64,000 bases of DNA from Pelomonas baiyunensis. Its GTDB lineage: Bacteria > Pseudomonadota > Gammaproteobacteria > Burkholderiales > Burkholderiaceae_C. The notes below the pieces were generated by a model. The model made no database searches, was not told the origin of the DNA, and saw only the letters and a program-made list of their open reading frames with translations. Position numbers and translations under genes: made by a program. Of this stretch, positions 33,171 to 42,394 are shown piece after piece. The DNA is taken from NCBI RefSeq assembly GCF_043555935.1, contig NZ_JBIGIB010000007.1:175247-239246 (forward strand). Reading direction: 5' to 3'. The first letter of the stretch is position 1; each line of letters begins with the position of its first letter.

Positions 33171-34393
33171 GAATTCTTCAATGTAGAAAGGCCCCGGGCC
33201 AGGTCGTCGCAGATGTCATCGACATGCTCCAGTCCGACGGCCAGGCGAATCAACCCCTGGCCGATGCCGGCCGCCTGACGCTGAGCTTCAGTCAAGCGCC
33301 CGTGCGAGGTGGTCGCTGGGTGGGTGATGATGGTTTTGGTGTCACCCAGGTTGGTCGCAATCGACACGACCTGGGTGCTGTCGATCACGTGGAAAGCGGC
33401 AGCCCGCGAGGCTTCCGGCGTGTCGCCCTTCAACTCGAAGGACAACACCGCCCCGCCCTGCCCCGATTGCTGGCGCATGGCCAGGTCGTGCTGGGGGTGC
33501 GAGGGCAGCGCCGGGTAGTAGACGCGCGCAACTTCCGGCCGCGCCTCCAGCCAGCGCGCGACCGCCAGCGTCTGCTCACTCTGGGCTTTCATGCGCAGGC
33601 TCATGGTTTCCAGCCCCTTCAACACCACCCAGGCGTTGAAAGGTGCCAAGGTCATGCCCACGGTGCGCAGGATGGGGCCGAACACGTCACGGATCCAACG
33701 GTTCGGGCCGCACAAAGCGCCCGCCATGACCCGCCCCTGGCCATCCATGTACTTGGTGGCGGAATGCATGACGATGTCGGCGCCCATGTCCGCCGGGCGC
33801 TGCAGGGCCGGGGTCGAGTAGGTGTTGTCGACGGCCAAGATGGCCCCCGCGCCGTGGGCGATGTCCGCCAGAGCCCGGATGTCGCACACCTCGGTCAACG
33901 GATTGGTCGGCGTTTCAGCGAAAAACAGCTTCGTGCTGGGGCGCACTGCGGCGCGCCACTCGTCCAGGTCGGTTTGCGAGACAAAGCTGGTCTCAACACC
34001 GAACTTGCCGAACTCCTTGACGAAGAGGTTGATCGTGGAGCCGAACACCGAACGGGAGCACACCACGTGGTCGCCGGCCTTCAGCACGCCCATGGCGAGC
34101 AACAGGATGGCGCTCATGCCGGTCGAGGTGGCGATGGCCGCCTCGGTGCCTTCCAACGCAGCCAGACGCGCTTCCAGGCTGCGAACCGTGGGGTTGCTGG
34201 TGCGGGAGTAGGTGAAGTCTTCCGAATTGGAAAACTTGCGGGCCGACGTTTCGGCGTCGGACTGGACGTAGGCCGTGGTGAGGAACAAGGCCTCGGAGTT
34301 CTCGCCGTGGGCGCTGGGCGCCAACGCCGTGCGAACGGCAAGGGTCTCGGGGCGCAACCCCGGTGGCAAGGGGCGACGGGCCGGCTCGCTCAT
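33167..34393 (-). CDS. metZ: O-succinylhomoserine sulfhydrylase
   Basis: PLP enzyme of the Cys/Met-metabolism family that makes homocysteine directly from an acylated homoserine and sulfide. The 408-residue product has the PLP lysine in HSATKYMDGQGRVMAG, and FFAETPTNPLTEVCDI upstream of it. The ATG at 34393 (MSEPARRPLPPG) is chosen; the longer reading overlaps purF. The purF-metZ order is the known one for MetZ. The acyl group used (succinyl or acetyl) is not proven by sequence. Confidence 0.93.
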   Translation of the reverse strand: MSEPARRPLPPGLRPETLAVRTALAPSAHGENSEALFLTTAYVQSDAETSARKFSNSEDFTYSRTSNPTVRSLEARLAALEGTEAAIATSTGMSAILLLAMGVLKAGDHVVCSRSVFGSTINLFVKEFGKFGVETSFVSQTDLDEWRAAVRPSTKLFFAETPTNPLTEVCDIRALADIAHGAGAILAVDNTYSTPALQRPADMGADIVMHSATKYMDGQGRVMAGALCGPNRWIRDVFGPILRTVGMTLAPFNAWVVLKGLETMSLRMKAQSEQTLAVARWLEARPEVARVYYPALPSHPQHDLAMRQQSGQGGAVLSFELKGDTPEASRAAAFHVIDSTQVVSIATNLGDTKTIITHPATTSHGRLTEAQRQAAGIGQGLIRLAVGLEHVDDICDDLARGLSTLKNS

Positions 34394-34397
34394 GCAC

Positions 34398-35909
34398 TCA
34401 GCCCTCGCTGCCGCTTTGCAGCGCCAGACGGCTGCGGGCGGCCGCATCTTCCTCGTCGCCTTGCGCCGCACGTTGCTCACGCATCGCGGCAAAGTCTTCC
34501 AGGCTGACGTCGCCGGTCACGTAATGGCCATCGAAGCAACTCGCTTCAAAACCGGCCAGGCCGGGGTGCAGCGCGGCTACCACGCGCTTCATGGCGTCCA
34601 CGTCTTGGTAGATCAGCGCATCCGCACCGATGTAGGCGCGAATCTCCTCGATGCTGCGGCCATGGGCGATCAGTTCTTCCTTGGTCGGCATGTCGATGCC
34701 ATACACGTTCGGGAAGCGCACCGGGGGCGCGGCCGACGCAAGAAACACCTTGCGCGCACCGGCCTCGCGGGCCATCTGCACGATCTCTTTCGACGTGGTG
34801 CCGCGCACGATGGAGTCATCCACCAACAGCACGTTGCGGTTCTTGAACTCCAGCGAGATGGCATTGAGCTTCTGACGCACGCTCTTCTTGCGAGCGCCCT
34901 GCCCCGGCATGATGAAGGTGCGGCCCACATAGCGGTTTTTGACGAACCCCTCGCGGTACGGCTTGCCGATGCGATGCGCCAACTGCATGGCCGACGGGCG
35001 GCTGCTTTCCGGGATGGGAATCACCACGTCAATGTCGCTGGGCGGCATCGTGGAGATGACACGCTGCGCCAGCGTCTCGCCCATGTTCAAACGAGCCTGG
35101 TACACCGAAATGCCGTCCATCACCGAGTCCGGGCGGGCGAGGTAGACGAACTCGAACATGCAGGGGTTGAGCGACGGGTTGTCGTTGCACTGCTCGGTGT
35201 GGACTTTGCCGGTCATGTCCACGAAGAGCGCCTCGCCCGGCGCCACATCGCGCTCGAGCTGATGGCCCGTGCCTTCGAGGGCCACGCTTTCGCTGGCCAC
35301 CATGAAGTCGCCGTTCGGCGCACGACCAAAGCACAGGGGACGGATGCCGTACGGGTCGCGGAAGGCGAGCAGGCCTTGACCGGCAATCAGCGCGATGACG
35401 CCATAGCTGCCCTTGATGCGCTTTTGCACCGCACGCACCGCGGCGAAGATTTCCTTGGGCGTCAGCGGCAGGTCGCGCGCGGCCAACTCCAGTTCATGCG
35501 CCAGCACGTTAATCAACACCTCGGTGTCACTCTCGGTGTTGATGTGGCGGCGATCGATGTCGAACAACTCCTCCTTCAACGCGTGGGCGTTGGTGAGGTT
35601 GCCGTTGTGCACCAGCACGATGCCGAACGGCGCGTTCACGTAGAAGGGCTGCGCCTCTTCCTCACTGTAAGCATTGCCCGCAGTGGGGTAGCGCACCTGA
35701 CCCAGGCCGATGTTGCCCGGCAACGCACGCATGTTGCGGGTGCGGAACACGTCGCGCACCATGCCGCGGGCCTTGTGCATGAAGCACTTGTGGCCTTGCA
35801 TGGTGACGATGCCGGCCGCGTCTTGGCCGCGATGCTGCAGCAGCAGCAAGGCGTCGTAGATCAGCTGATTGACGGGGGATGCAGCGAGAGTGCCGACGAT
35901 GCCACACAT
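34398..35909 (-). CDS. purF: amidophosphoribosyltransferase
   Basis: First committed enzyme of purine synthesis: PRPP plus glutamine to phosphoribosylamine. The 503-residue product has the N-terminal nucleophile Cys2 (MCGIVGTLA) of the glutaminase domain and, in the second half, the PRPP-binding motif NVLLVDDSIVRGTTS. No propeptide precedes Cys2. It follows cvpA by 10 bases. Confidence 0.98.
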   Translation of the reverse strand: MCGIVGTLAASPVNQLIYDALLLLQHRGQDAAGIVTMQGHKCFMHKARGMVRDVFRTRNMRALPGNIGLGQVRYPTAGNAYSEEEAQPFYVNAPFGIVLVHNGNLTNAHALKEELFDIDRRHINTESDTEVLINVLAHELELAARDLPLTPKEIFAAVRAVQKRIKGSYGVIALIAGQGLLAFRDPYGIRPLCFGRAPNGDFMVASESVALEGTGHQLERDVAPGEALFVDMTGKVHTEQCNDNPSLNPCMFEFVYLARPDSVMDGISVYQARLNMGETLAQRVISTMPPSDIDVVIPIPESSRPSAMQLAHRIGKPYREGFVKNRYVGRTFIMPGQGARKKSVRQKLNAISLEFKNRNVLLVDDSIVRGTTSKEIVQMAREAGARKVFLASAAPPVRFPNVYGIDMPTKEELIAHGRSIEEIRAYIGADALIYQDVDAMKRVVAALHPGLAGFEASCFDGHYVTGDVSLEDFAAMREQRAAQGDEEDAAARSRLALQSGSEG

Positions 35910-35919
35910 GGCGGAGTCC

Positions 35920-36462
35920 TTATTCAGTCGAGGCCTCGTCCGACGGGGTCATCGAACGGGTAATGAAATGAGCAACGGGATCGGGCAGCCAGGGCGCCAG
36001 CCCCTGCAGCACACCGGCCAGCACGGGCACCGCACGGGAGGCCTGCCACGTGGCGGATTGCGCCAAGGGGGATGCCCCGATGACCAACACCAGCAGCAGT
36101 GCCACCAACACGCCGCGCAGGGTGCCAAAGCCAGCGCCGCCCAGCCGATCCAGCGCCGACAGGGGCGACGCCTGGATGAGCGTTTTGACCAGGCGCGATG
36201 CCAGGCTCCACACGATCAGCACCAACACGAAGCTGGCCACCAGCGACACGAAATGCAGCGCCGCCGGGCCGAGCGACTCCGTCCAACGCTGCGGCAGCAG
36301 CGACTCCACCAAGGGCGACAGCGGTCCTGCAGCCAGGTAAGCCACCAACCACCCGGCCAGCGACATCACCTCGAACACCAGGCCGCGCCACAGTCCCACG
36401 CCGATGGAAATCAGCAGCAGCGCCCCCAGCGCAAGGTCGACCCAGCTCAGCGTGACGTCCAT
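35920..36462 (-). CDS. cvpA: CvpA family membrane protein
   Basis: Inner-membrane protein of 180 residues with four predicted helices, named for its need in colicin V production in E. coli; its exact function is still unclear. The first helix begins right after MDVTLSWVDLALGALLL and the conserved Gly-rich third segment (LDRLGGAGFGTLRGVLVALLL) is present. Its place between dedD and purF is the conserved one. Confidence 0.92.
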   Translation of the reverse strand: MDVTLSWVDLALGALLLISIGVGLWRGLVFEVMSLAGWLVAYLAAGPLSPLVESLLPQRWTESLGPAALHFVSLVASFVLVLIVWSLASRLVKTLIQASPLSALDRLGGAGFGTLRGVLVALLLVLVIGASPLAQSATWQASRAVPVLAGVLQGLAPWLPDPVAHFITRSMTPSDEASTE

Positions 36463-36475
36463 GCGGCGTGCTCCG

Positions 36476-37402
36476 TCAGAGGGTCAGGATGGCACCCGGC
36501 AGCCCGGCGCTCTTCAGCTTGGCCGCAGCACGCTCGGCTTCGTCACGGCTCGTGAACGGGCCCAAGCGAACACGCACGCGGTGCCCATCGGCGGTGTCCA
36601 CCGCCTGGGCGTACGTCTTGAGGCCGAGCTTTTCGACCTTGCCGCGCACTTCCTGCGCCGCCTTGTTCTCGCCGTAGGCGCCAACCTGCACGATGTAGCG
36701 CGCAGCGGCGGGCTCGCGTCCGTCCAGCAGGGCTTGCGCCCGCGCGCCGTCGGTCGCAACGGCCTTGGGCTTGTCCACGGTTTTCTCGGCCGGCTTGTCA
36801 GCGGCTTTCTCAGCCGGTTTCTCGGCGACCTTGACCGTCGGCTTGTCCTGAGGGCGCTCGGCCGGCTTGGCCGTCGGCTTGTCCGCAGGCTTTTCAGTCG
36901 GCTTGACCGCAGCTCTCTCTGAAGCTTTCTCAGCGGCTCTCTCCGGCGCCTTGCTGGCTGCCTTCTCCGGCGGCGGCTCCGCGGCCTTGTCCATCGCCTT
37001 TTCCACCGGCAGCTCTGCGGACGCTGCCGCCAGCTTGTCGCTCGACTTGGGGCCCGCAGCCGGCGGCGTCACCGGCGGGGTCATGGCGGTCGCGGTGCCG
37101 TTGGCCTCGGGGGTGGTCGCTGCAAGCGGCTCGCGCGTCGGCACAACCAGAGGCGCCGCGTTGTCCTTGCGCGGGATGTCGATGGGCAGGTCCACCGGGA
37201 TCGGCCGCGGCTGGGTCTCGAACACCAGCGGGAACCCGACCACGCCGGCCGCCACCAGCACGGCGGCACCGATCAGGCGGCGCCGTGCCCGAATGCGCAA
37301 CACCTGCACATCTTCGGCGGCGGACGACTTCGCGCCAGACTTGGCCGGCTTCTTGGGCGCCGTGTCGGCGTCACTGCGCTTGAGGAAGGAAAACAGGCCC
37401 AT
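36476..37402 (-). CDS. dedD: SPOR-domain protein, DedD-like
   Basis: Cell-division protein that binds denuded peptidoglycan at the septum through its SPOR domain. The 308-residue product has one membrane helix near residues 40-60 (RRRLIGAAVLVAAGVVGF) and a long linker of Lys/Ala/Pro/Glu repeats of the KPAEKPADKP type. The C-terminal SPOR domain runs from about residue 235 (YIVQVGAYGENKAAQEV) to the end. It lies between folC and cvpA, as in Pseudomonas. Confidence 0.9.
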   Translation of the reverse strand: MGLFSFLKRSDADTAPKKPAKSGAKSSAAEDVQVLRIRARRRLIGAAVLVAAGVVGFPLVFETQPRPIPVDLPIDIPRKDNAAPLVVPTREPLAATTPEANGTATAMTPPVTPPAAGPKSSDKLAAASAELPVEKAMDKAAEPPPEKAASKAPERAAEKASERAAVKPTEKPADKPTAKPAERPQDKPTVKVAEKPAEKAADKPAEKTVDKPKAVATDGARAQALLDGREPAAARYIVQVGAYGENKAAQEVRGKVEKLGLKTYAQAVDTADGHRVRVRLGPFTSRDEAERAAAKLKSAGLPGAILTL

Positions 37403-37419
37403 CGGCGGTGTCGCTGACT

Positions 37420-38739
37420 TCAGTGGAGGGTGGGAGGCTGTTCCGCCGGGCGGCCGGCGGTCACGCGCGGCAGGCCGGCTTGAAGCACGCCACCCACGGT
37501 GTAGAAGGAACCGAAGACCAAGATTCTATCGGCCGGTGTCGCGTCGGCGGCTGCCGCATGCAGGGCGTCGAGCGGGTTGGCGTGGGTGGCGGTGCTCACG
37601 CCCGGCGGCGTTTTCAAGCCCGAGGCCAGGAAGGCCGCCTGCAACTGCGCCGCTGTCGCAGCCCGGGGAATGGGCAGGTCGGTGAAGTGCCAGTGGTCCA
37701 CCAGCGGTGCGATGCGCTCCAGGATGCCGGCCAGGTCCTTGTCGGCCATGGCGCCGAACACGGCATGCGTGCGGGGGAAGAAGCCCATTTGGTCGAGGTT
37801 CTGAGCGAGTGCCGCGACGGCGTGCGGGTTGTGGGCCACATCCAGCACCACGGCCGGCTGGCCGGCCAGCACCTGGAAGCGGCCGGGCAACTCCACCAAG
37901 GCCAGTCCCGTGCGCACGGCCTGGGCGCTGATGGGCAGGCGGTCGGCCAGCGCCTCAAACGCCGCCAGCACACCCGACGCGTTCAGCAGTTGATTCACGC
38001 CACGCAGCGCCGGGTACGACATGCCCGAGTACCGCTTGCTGCGGCCGGCCCATTGCCATTGGGTTCGGTCGCCGCTGAAGGTGAAGTCGCGGCTCAGTTG
38101 TCGCAGGTCGGCGCTCAACTCCTCGGCACGCAGCGCCAGCGACGCCGGAGGCATGGGGTCGCTCACCACCACCGGGCGACCAACGCGCATGATGCCGGCC
38201 TTCTCGCGGCCCACGCTCTCGCGGTCGGGGCCGAGGAACTCGGTGTGGTCCAGGTCGATGCTGGTGATGACGGCGCAGTCGGCATCGATCACATTGACGG
38301 CGTCCAGCCGCCCGCCCAGGCCCACCTCCAGGATGACGAGGTCCAGCGGCTCATGCTGCAGACGCCGCATGATGGCGAGCGTCGTGAACTCGAAGTAGGT
38401 CAGCGTGATGTCGCCGCGCGCAGCTTCGACGGCCTCGAAATGAGGCTCCAGCGACTCGGCCGCCACCGGCGCGCCGCCCACGCGGCAACGCTCCTGGAAG
38501 TGCACCAGGTGGGGCTTGATGTAGAGGCCGACCCGGTAGCCGGCGTGCAGGGCGATGGACTCCAGCATGGCGCAGGTCGAGCCCTTGCCGTTGGTGCCAG
38601 CCACGACCACGGTCGGGCAGTCGAAGGCGATGCCCAATCGCTCTTTCACTGCCTGGACGCGGTCCAGCGTCATGTCGATGGTCTTGGGATGCAGGCGCTC
38701 GCAGTGGGCGAGCCAGTCGTCAAGCGTCATGGCGGTCAT
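37420..38739 (-). CDS. folC: folylpolyglutamate/dihydrofolate synthase
   Basis: Bifunctional ligase that makes dihydrofolate and adds glutamates to folates. The 439-residue product has the P-loop GTNGKGST at 48-55 and the Mur-ligase-like motifs LEVGLGGRLDAVNVI and DVAHNPHAV. A second in-frame ATG three codons in (38730) is possible. It is preceded by the accD terminator, 3 bases from its start, so part of its expression may come from read-through. Confidence 0.96.
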   Translation of the reverse strand: MTAMTLDDWLAHCERLHPKTIDMTLDRVQAVKERLGIAFDCPTVVVAGTNGKGSTCAMLESIALHAGYRVGLYIKPHLVHFQERCRVGGAPVAAESLEPHFEAVEAARGDITLTYFEFTTLAIMRRLQHEPLDLVILEVGLGGRLDAVNVIDADCAVITSIDLDHTEFLGPDRESVGREKAGIMRVGRPVVVSDPMPPASLALRAEELSADLRQLSRDFTFSGDRTQWQWAGRSKRYSGMSYPALRGVNQLLNASGVLAAFEALADRLPISAQAVRTGLALVELPGRFQVLAGQPAVVLDVAHNPHAVAALAQNLDQMGFFPRTHAVFGAMADKDLAGILERIAPLVDHWHFTDLPIPRAATAAQLQAAFLASGLKTPPGVSTATHANPLDALHAAAADATPADRILVFGSFYTVGGVLQAGLPRVTAGRPAEQPPTLH

Positions 38740-38741
38740 CT

Positions 38742-38772
38742 AAAAACAAAAGCCAGGCGCGAAGCCTGGCTT
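38742..38772 (-). terminator. rho-independent terminator after accD
   Basis: On the minus strand AGCCAGGC, loop TTCGC, GCCTGGCT, followed by TTTGTTTTTA. The U tract ends 2 bases before the folC start, so accD and folC are at least partly uncoupled. Confidence 0.85.
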
Positions 38773-38791
38773 GGAACTGTCGCGACGAAGC

Positions 38792-39664
38792 TCAGGCCAC
38801 CGCGTCCGCGCTTTGGCGCTGCAGCATGGCGAGCTGGCGGGCGATGGTTTCGCGCAGTTGGCGGCGATCCACGATCATGTCGACCGCCCCCTTCTCCATC
38901 AGGAATTCGGCACGCTGGAAGCCGGCTGGCAGCTTCTCGCGCACGGTGTTCTCGATGACGCGCGGGCCGGCGAAGCCGATCAACGCCTTGGGCTCGGCGA
39001 GCACGATGTCGCCCACGAAAGCAAACGACGCCGAGACACCGCCCATGGTCGGGTCGGTGAGCACGCTGATGTAAGGCAGCTTGGCTTTGGCCAGGCGGGT
39101 CAGGGCCGCGTTGGTCTTGGCCATCTGCATCAGGCTCAGCAGGCCTTCCTGCATCCGGGCACCGCCGGTGGCGGTGAAGCAGATGAAGGGCGTCTTCTGC
39201 TCGATGGCGGTCTCGACGCCGCGCACGAAGCGCTCGCCGACCACGGAGCCCATGGAGCCGCCCATGAAGTCGAACTCGAAGCAGGCCGCAACGACCGGAA
39301 CGCTCATCACAGCGCCGCCCATGACGATCAGCGCGTCGGTCTCGCCGGTGTTCTCCAGCGCTTCCTTCAGGCGGTCCGGGTACTTCTTGCTGTCCTTGAA
39401 CTTCAGGGCGTCGACGGGCAGCACTTCCTGGCCGATCTCGTAGCGGCCTTCACCGTCGAGGAAGGCATCCAGGCGCGCGCGGGCGCCGATGCGGTGGTGG
39501 AAGCTGCACTTGGGGCAGACGTTGATGTTTTGCTCGAGGTCGGTCTTGTAGAGCACCGTCTCGCAGCTCGGGCACTTGATCCACAGGCCTTCCGGCACCG
39601 TGCGGCGGTCGGCGGGGTCACCCTGCTGGATCTTGGGCGGGAGGAGTTTGTCGAGCCAACTCAT
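38792..39664 (-). CDS. accD: acetyl-CoA carboxylase carboxyltransferase subunit beta
   Basis: With AccA transfers carboxyl from biotin to acetyl-CoA, the first step of fatty-acid synthesis. The 290-residue product has the N-terminal zinc finger at Cys31, Cys34, Cys50 and Cys53 and the crotonase-like core with TATGGARMQEGL and PTMGGVSASFAF. It begins 2 bases after trpA. Confidence 0.98.
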   Translation of the reverse strand: MSWLDKLLPPKIQQGDPADRRTVPEGLWIKCPSCETVLYKTDLEQNINVCPKCSFHHRIGARARLDAFLDGEGRYEIGQEVLPVDALKFKDSKKYPDRLKEALENTGETDALIVMGGAVMSVPVVAACFEFDFMGGSMGSVVGERFVRGVETAIEQKTPFICFTATGGARMQEGLLSLMQMAKTNAALTRLAKAKLPYISVLTDPTMGGVSASFAFVGDIVLAEPKALIGFAGPRVIENTVREKLPAGFQRAEFLMEKGAVDMIVDRRQLRETIARQLAMLQRQSADAVA

Positions 39665-39666
39665 GG

Positions 39667-40470
39667 TCAGTCCTTTGTGTCGAGTGCGGCGCGGATGTCT
39701 CGGATGAAGGCCGCGCCGGTCAAGGCGACATTATCGACCGGCTGGCGCTCCAGCAATTCCACCAGCTTGGAGCCGATGACGACCGCGTCCGAAACGTCGG
39801 CCACCGCCCGGGCGGTGGCACCGTCGCGGATGCCGAATCCCACCCCCACTGGCGTGCTCACGTGCTGGCGAATGCGCGGCACCGCCTCGGCCACGGCAGC
39901 GGTGTTCAGGTGACCGGCTCCGGTCACGCCCTTGAGCGAAACGTAGTAGACATAGCCACTGGCCAGCCGCCCCACCTGCGCCATGCGGGCCTCGGTGGAG
40001 GTGGGCGCGAGCAGGAAGATCGCATCCATGTTCGCGGCGCGCAACTTGGCGGCGAACTCTTCACACTCTTCCGGCGGGTAGTCGACGATGAGCACGCCAT
40101 CCACGCCCGCGGCCGCGGCGTCTGCGACAAAGGCATCCAAACCGTAGCGCTCCACCGGGTTGGCATAGCCCATCAGCACGATGGGCGTGGCGTTGTTGCG
40201 CGCACGGAACTCCCGAACGTAGGTCAGCACATGGCGAAGGCCGATGCCGTGCTTCAAGGCTCGCTCACCCGCACGCTGGATGACCGGGCCGTCAGCCATC
40301 GGATCGGAAAACGGCACGCCCAGTTCGATGACGTCGGCGCCTGCTTCCGCCATGGCCAGAAGAAGGTCGACCGTGGCGGCCGGGTGCGGGTCACCGGCGG
40401 TGACGAACGGAATCAGCGCCTTGCGACCTTGGGACTTCAGCGTGGCGAAGGTGGTGGCGATGCGGCTCAT
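39667..40470 (-). CDS. trpA: tryptophan synthase alpha subunit
   Basis: Cleaves indole-3-glycerol phosphate and passes indole to TrpB. The 267-residue product has IPFVTAGDPHP and the catalytic Glu and Asp in DVIELGVPFSDPMADGP. The ATG at 40470 overlaps the trpB stop by 4 bases (ATGA). The longer in-frame reading to 41361 is a shadow over trpB. Confidence 0.98.
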   Translation of the reverse strand: MSRIATTFATLKSQGRKALIPFVTAGDPHPAATVDLLLAMAEAGADVIELGVPFSDPMADGPVIQRAGERALKHGIGLRHVLTYVREFRARNNATPIVLMGYANPVERYGLDAFVADAAAAGVDGVLIVDYPPEECEEFAAKLRAANMDAIFLLAPTSTEARMAQVGRLASGYVYYVSLKGVTGAGHLNTAAVAEAVPRIRQHVSTPVGVGFGIRDGATARAVADVSDAVVIGSKLVELLERQPVDNVALTGAAFIRDIRAALDTKD

Positions 40471-41756
40471 GCGCGGTCTCCAGGCAATTGGACGACGGCC
40501 TCGCCGCCCTTGACCGATTGGCCGCGGCAGCTCGGGCGGCAATAGAAGTCCGCGTTGGACAGATCGGCCACGGTGCCGATGTCCTTGTCCCCCCGACCCG
40601 ACAGATTCACGAGGAGGATCTGATCCGGGGACATGGTCGGCGCGATCTTCATCGCATGGGCCACCGCGTGGCTGGACTCCAGCGCCGGAATGATGCCCTC
40701 GGTGCGGCACAGGTGGTGGAAGGCCGCCAGCGCTTCCGCATCGGTCACACCCACGTATTCGGCGCGGCCGATGTCTTTCAGGTGCGCGTGCTCGGGCCCC
40801 ACGCCCGGATAGTCCAGGCCAGCGCTGATGGAATGGGTTTCGATGATCTGGCCATCCGCGTCCTGCAGCAGGTAGGTGCGGTTGCCGTGCAGCACGCCCG
40901 GACTTCCGGCCGACAGCGTCGCCGCATGCTTGCCACTGGCGATGCCCTCCCCCGCCGCCTCCACACCGATCAGGCGCGTGGCCTCGTGCGGGATGTAGGG
41001 GTAGAAGATGCCAATTGCATTGCTGCCGCCGCCTACACACGCGAGCACGGCGTCCGGTTGGCGCCCCGTCATCTCGGGCATCTGCACCAGGCATTCGTCG
41101 CCAATGATGCGTTGGAAGTCCCGAACCATCATCGGGTACGGGTGCGGGCCGGCCACCGTGCCGATGATGTAGAAGGTGTTCTCGACGTTGGTCACCCAGT
41201 CGCGCATCGCTTCGTTCAGCGCGTCTTTCAACGTCTTGCTGCCGCTGTCCACGGGCACCACGGTCGCCCCGAGCAGCTTCATGCGGTAGACGTTGGGCGA
41301 CTGGCGCTTCACGTCCTCGCTGCCCATGTACACCACGCACTCCAGGCCGTAGCGTGCACAAATCGTGGCCGTGGCCACGCCGTGCTGGCCGGCACCGGTT
41401 TCAGCGATGACCCGCGGCTTGCCCATGCGCTTGGCCAGCAGCGCCTGGCCGATGACGTTGTTGATCTTGTGCGCGCCGGTGTGGTTGAGGTCTTCGCGCT
41501 TGAGGTAGATCTGCGCTCCACCCAACTCGCGGCTCAGCCGCTCCGCGTGGTAGATCGGACTCGGACGGCCGACGAAGTGCGCCAGTTCTTTCTTGAACTC
41601 GGCCACGAAGGCGGGGTCGTTGCGGTAGTGCGCGTAGGCATCCTTGAGCTGGTCGAGCGCATGCACCAGCGTCTCAGAGACAAAGCTGCCGCCGAACGCG
41701 GGGCCAGTGGACGAGCGGAAGTGCCCGGTGGCGTCGGGCTGGTCGTACGGGAACAT
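40467..41756 (-). CDS. trpB: tryptophan synthase beta subunit
   Basis: PLP enzyme that joins indole and serine. The 429-residue product has the PLP lysine at Lys97 in NHTGAHKINN, the phosphate loop GGGSNAIG, and GRPSPIYHAERL. The N-terminal 15 residues are a short extension. It lies between trpF (8 bases) and trpA (overlap). Confidence 0.98.
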   Translation of the reverse strand: MFPYDQPDATGHFRSSTGPAFGGSFVSETLVHALDQLKDAYAHYRNDPAFVAEFKKELAHFVGRPSPIYHAERLSRELGGAQIYLKREDLNHTGAHKINNVIGQALLAKRMGKPRVIAETGAGQHGVATATICARYGLECVVYMGSEDVKRQSPNVYRMKLLGATVVPVDSGSKTLKDALNEAMRDWVTNVENTFYIIGTVAGPHPYPMMVRDFQRIIGDECLVQMPEMTGRQPDAVLACVGGGSNAIGIFYPYIPHEATRLIGVEAAGEGIASGKHAATLSAGSPGVLHGNRTYLLQDADGQIIETHSISAGLDYPGVGPEHAHLKDIGRAEYVGVTDAEALAAFHHLCRTEGIIPALESSHAVAHAMKIAPTMSPDQILLVNLSGRGDKDIGTVADLSNADFYCRPSCRGQSVKGGEAVVQLPGDRA

Positions 41757-41764
41757 GGTTTTTC

Positions 41765-42394
41765 CTAGCGGAGGAGTTCAGCATCGGCGCGCTTCACCGC
41801 GCGGCAGAACTCATGGATCAGATCGGCGCTCTTGATGCCCTTGGACACCTCGACGCCGGAACTCACATCAACGGCCCACGGCCGCACCCGGGCGATGCCA
41901 TCGCCGACGTTTGCTGCATTCAACCCACCAGACAAAACGAGGTGAGAGGCTGCGTTTGGTGGAATGAGTGACCAATCGAAGACCTTGCCGCCACCGCCAT
42001 AGCCTGCGACAGGAGCGTCGAGCAGGATGCCTTGGGCGCTGGAAAAACGAGTGCTGAAGTCTACCAAGTCAAAGCCCGGCACCATGGCAGCGGCGCGCAG
42101 ATAGGGGCGCCGCACGCGCTCGCAGTCGGCGGGGGATTCGTCGCCGTGGAACTGAACCAGCATGTTCGGCAGCGCGGCCATGCCCGCCTGCAGTTCCGCG
42201 TCGGTCGCGTTCACGAACAAGCCCACAGGAGTCACAAAGGCCGGCAGCAGGCGAGCCAGCACCGCGGCGCGCTCCGGCGTCACCGCCCGCGGGCTCTTGG
42301 CATAGAACACAAAGCCGATGGCGTCTGCGCCGGCTGCGACGGCGGCTTCAACATCGGCCTCACGCGTGAGGCCACAAATCTTGATGCGGGTCAT
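41765..42394 (-). CDS. trpF: phosphoribosylanthranilate isomerase
   Basis: Amadori rearrangement step of tryptophan synthesis. The 209-residue TIM-barrel protein starts MTRIKICGLTREADV, with the catalytic Cys in KICGLT, and has the catalytic-Asp region LLDAPVAGYGGGGKVFDW. The ATG at 42394 overlaps the truA TGA (ATGA); a TTG at 42403 is the alternative. trpC, trpD and trpE are not in the window. Confidence 0.97.
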   Translation of the reverse strand: MTRIKICGLTREADVEAAVAAGADAIGFVFYAKSPRAVTPERAAVLARLLPAFVTPVGLFVNATDAELQAGMAALPNMLVQFHGDESPADCERVRRPYLRAAAMVPGFDLVDFSTRFSSAQGILLDAPVAGYGGGGKVFDWSLIPPNAASHLVLSGGLNAANVGDGIARVRPWAVDVSSGVEVSKGIKSADLIHEFCRAVKRADAELLR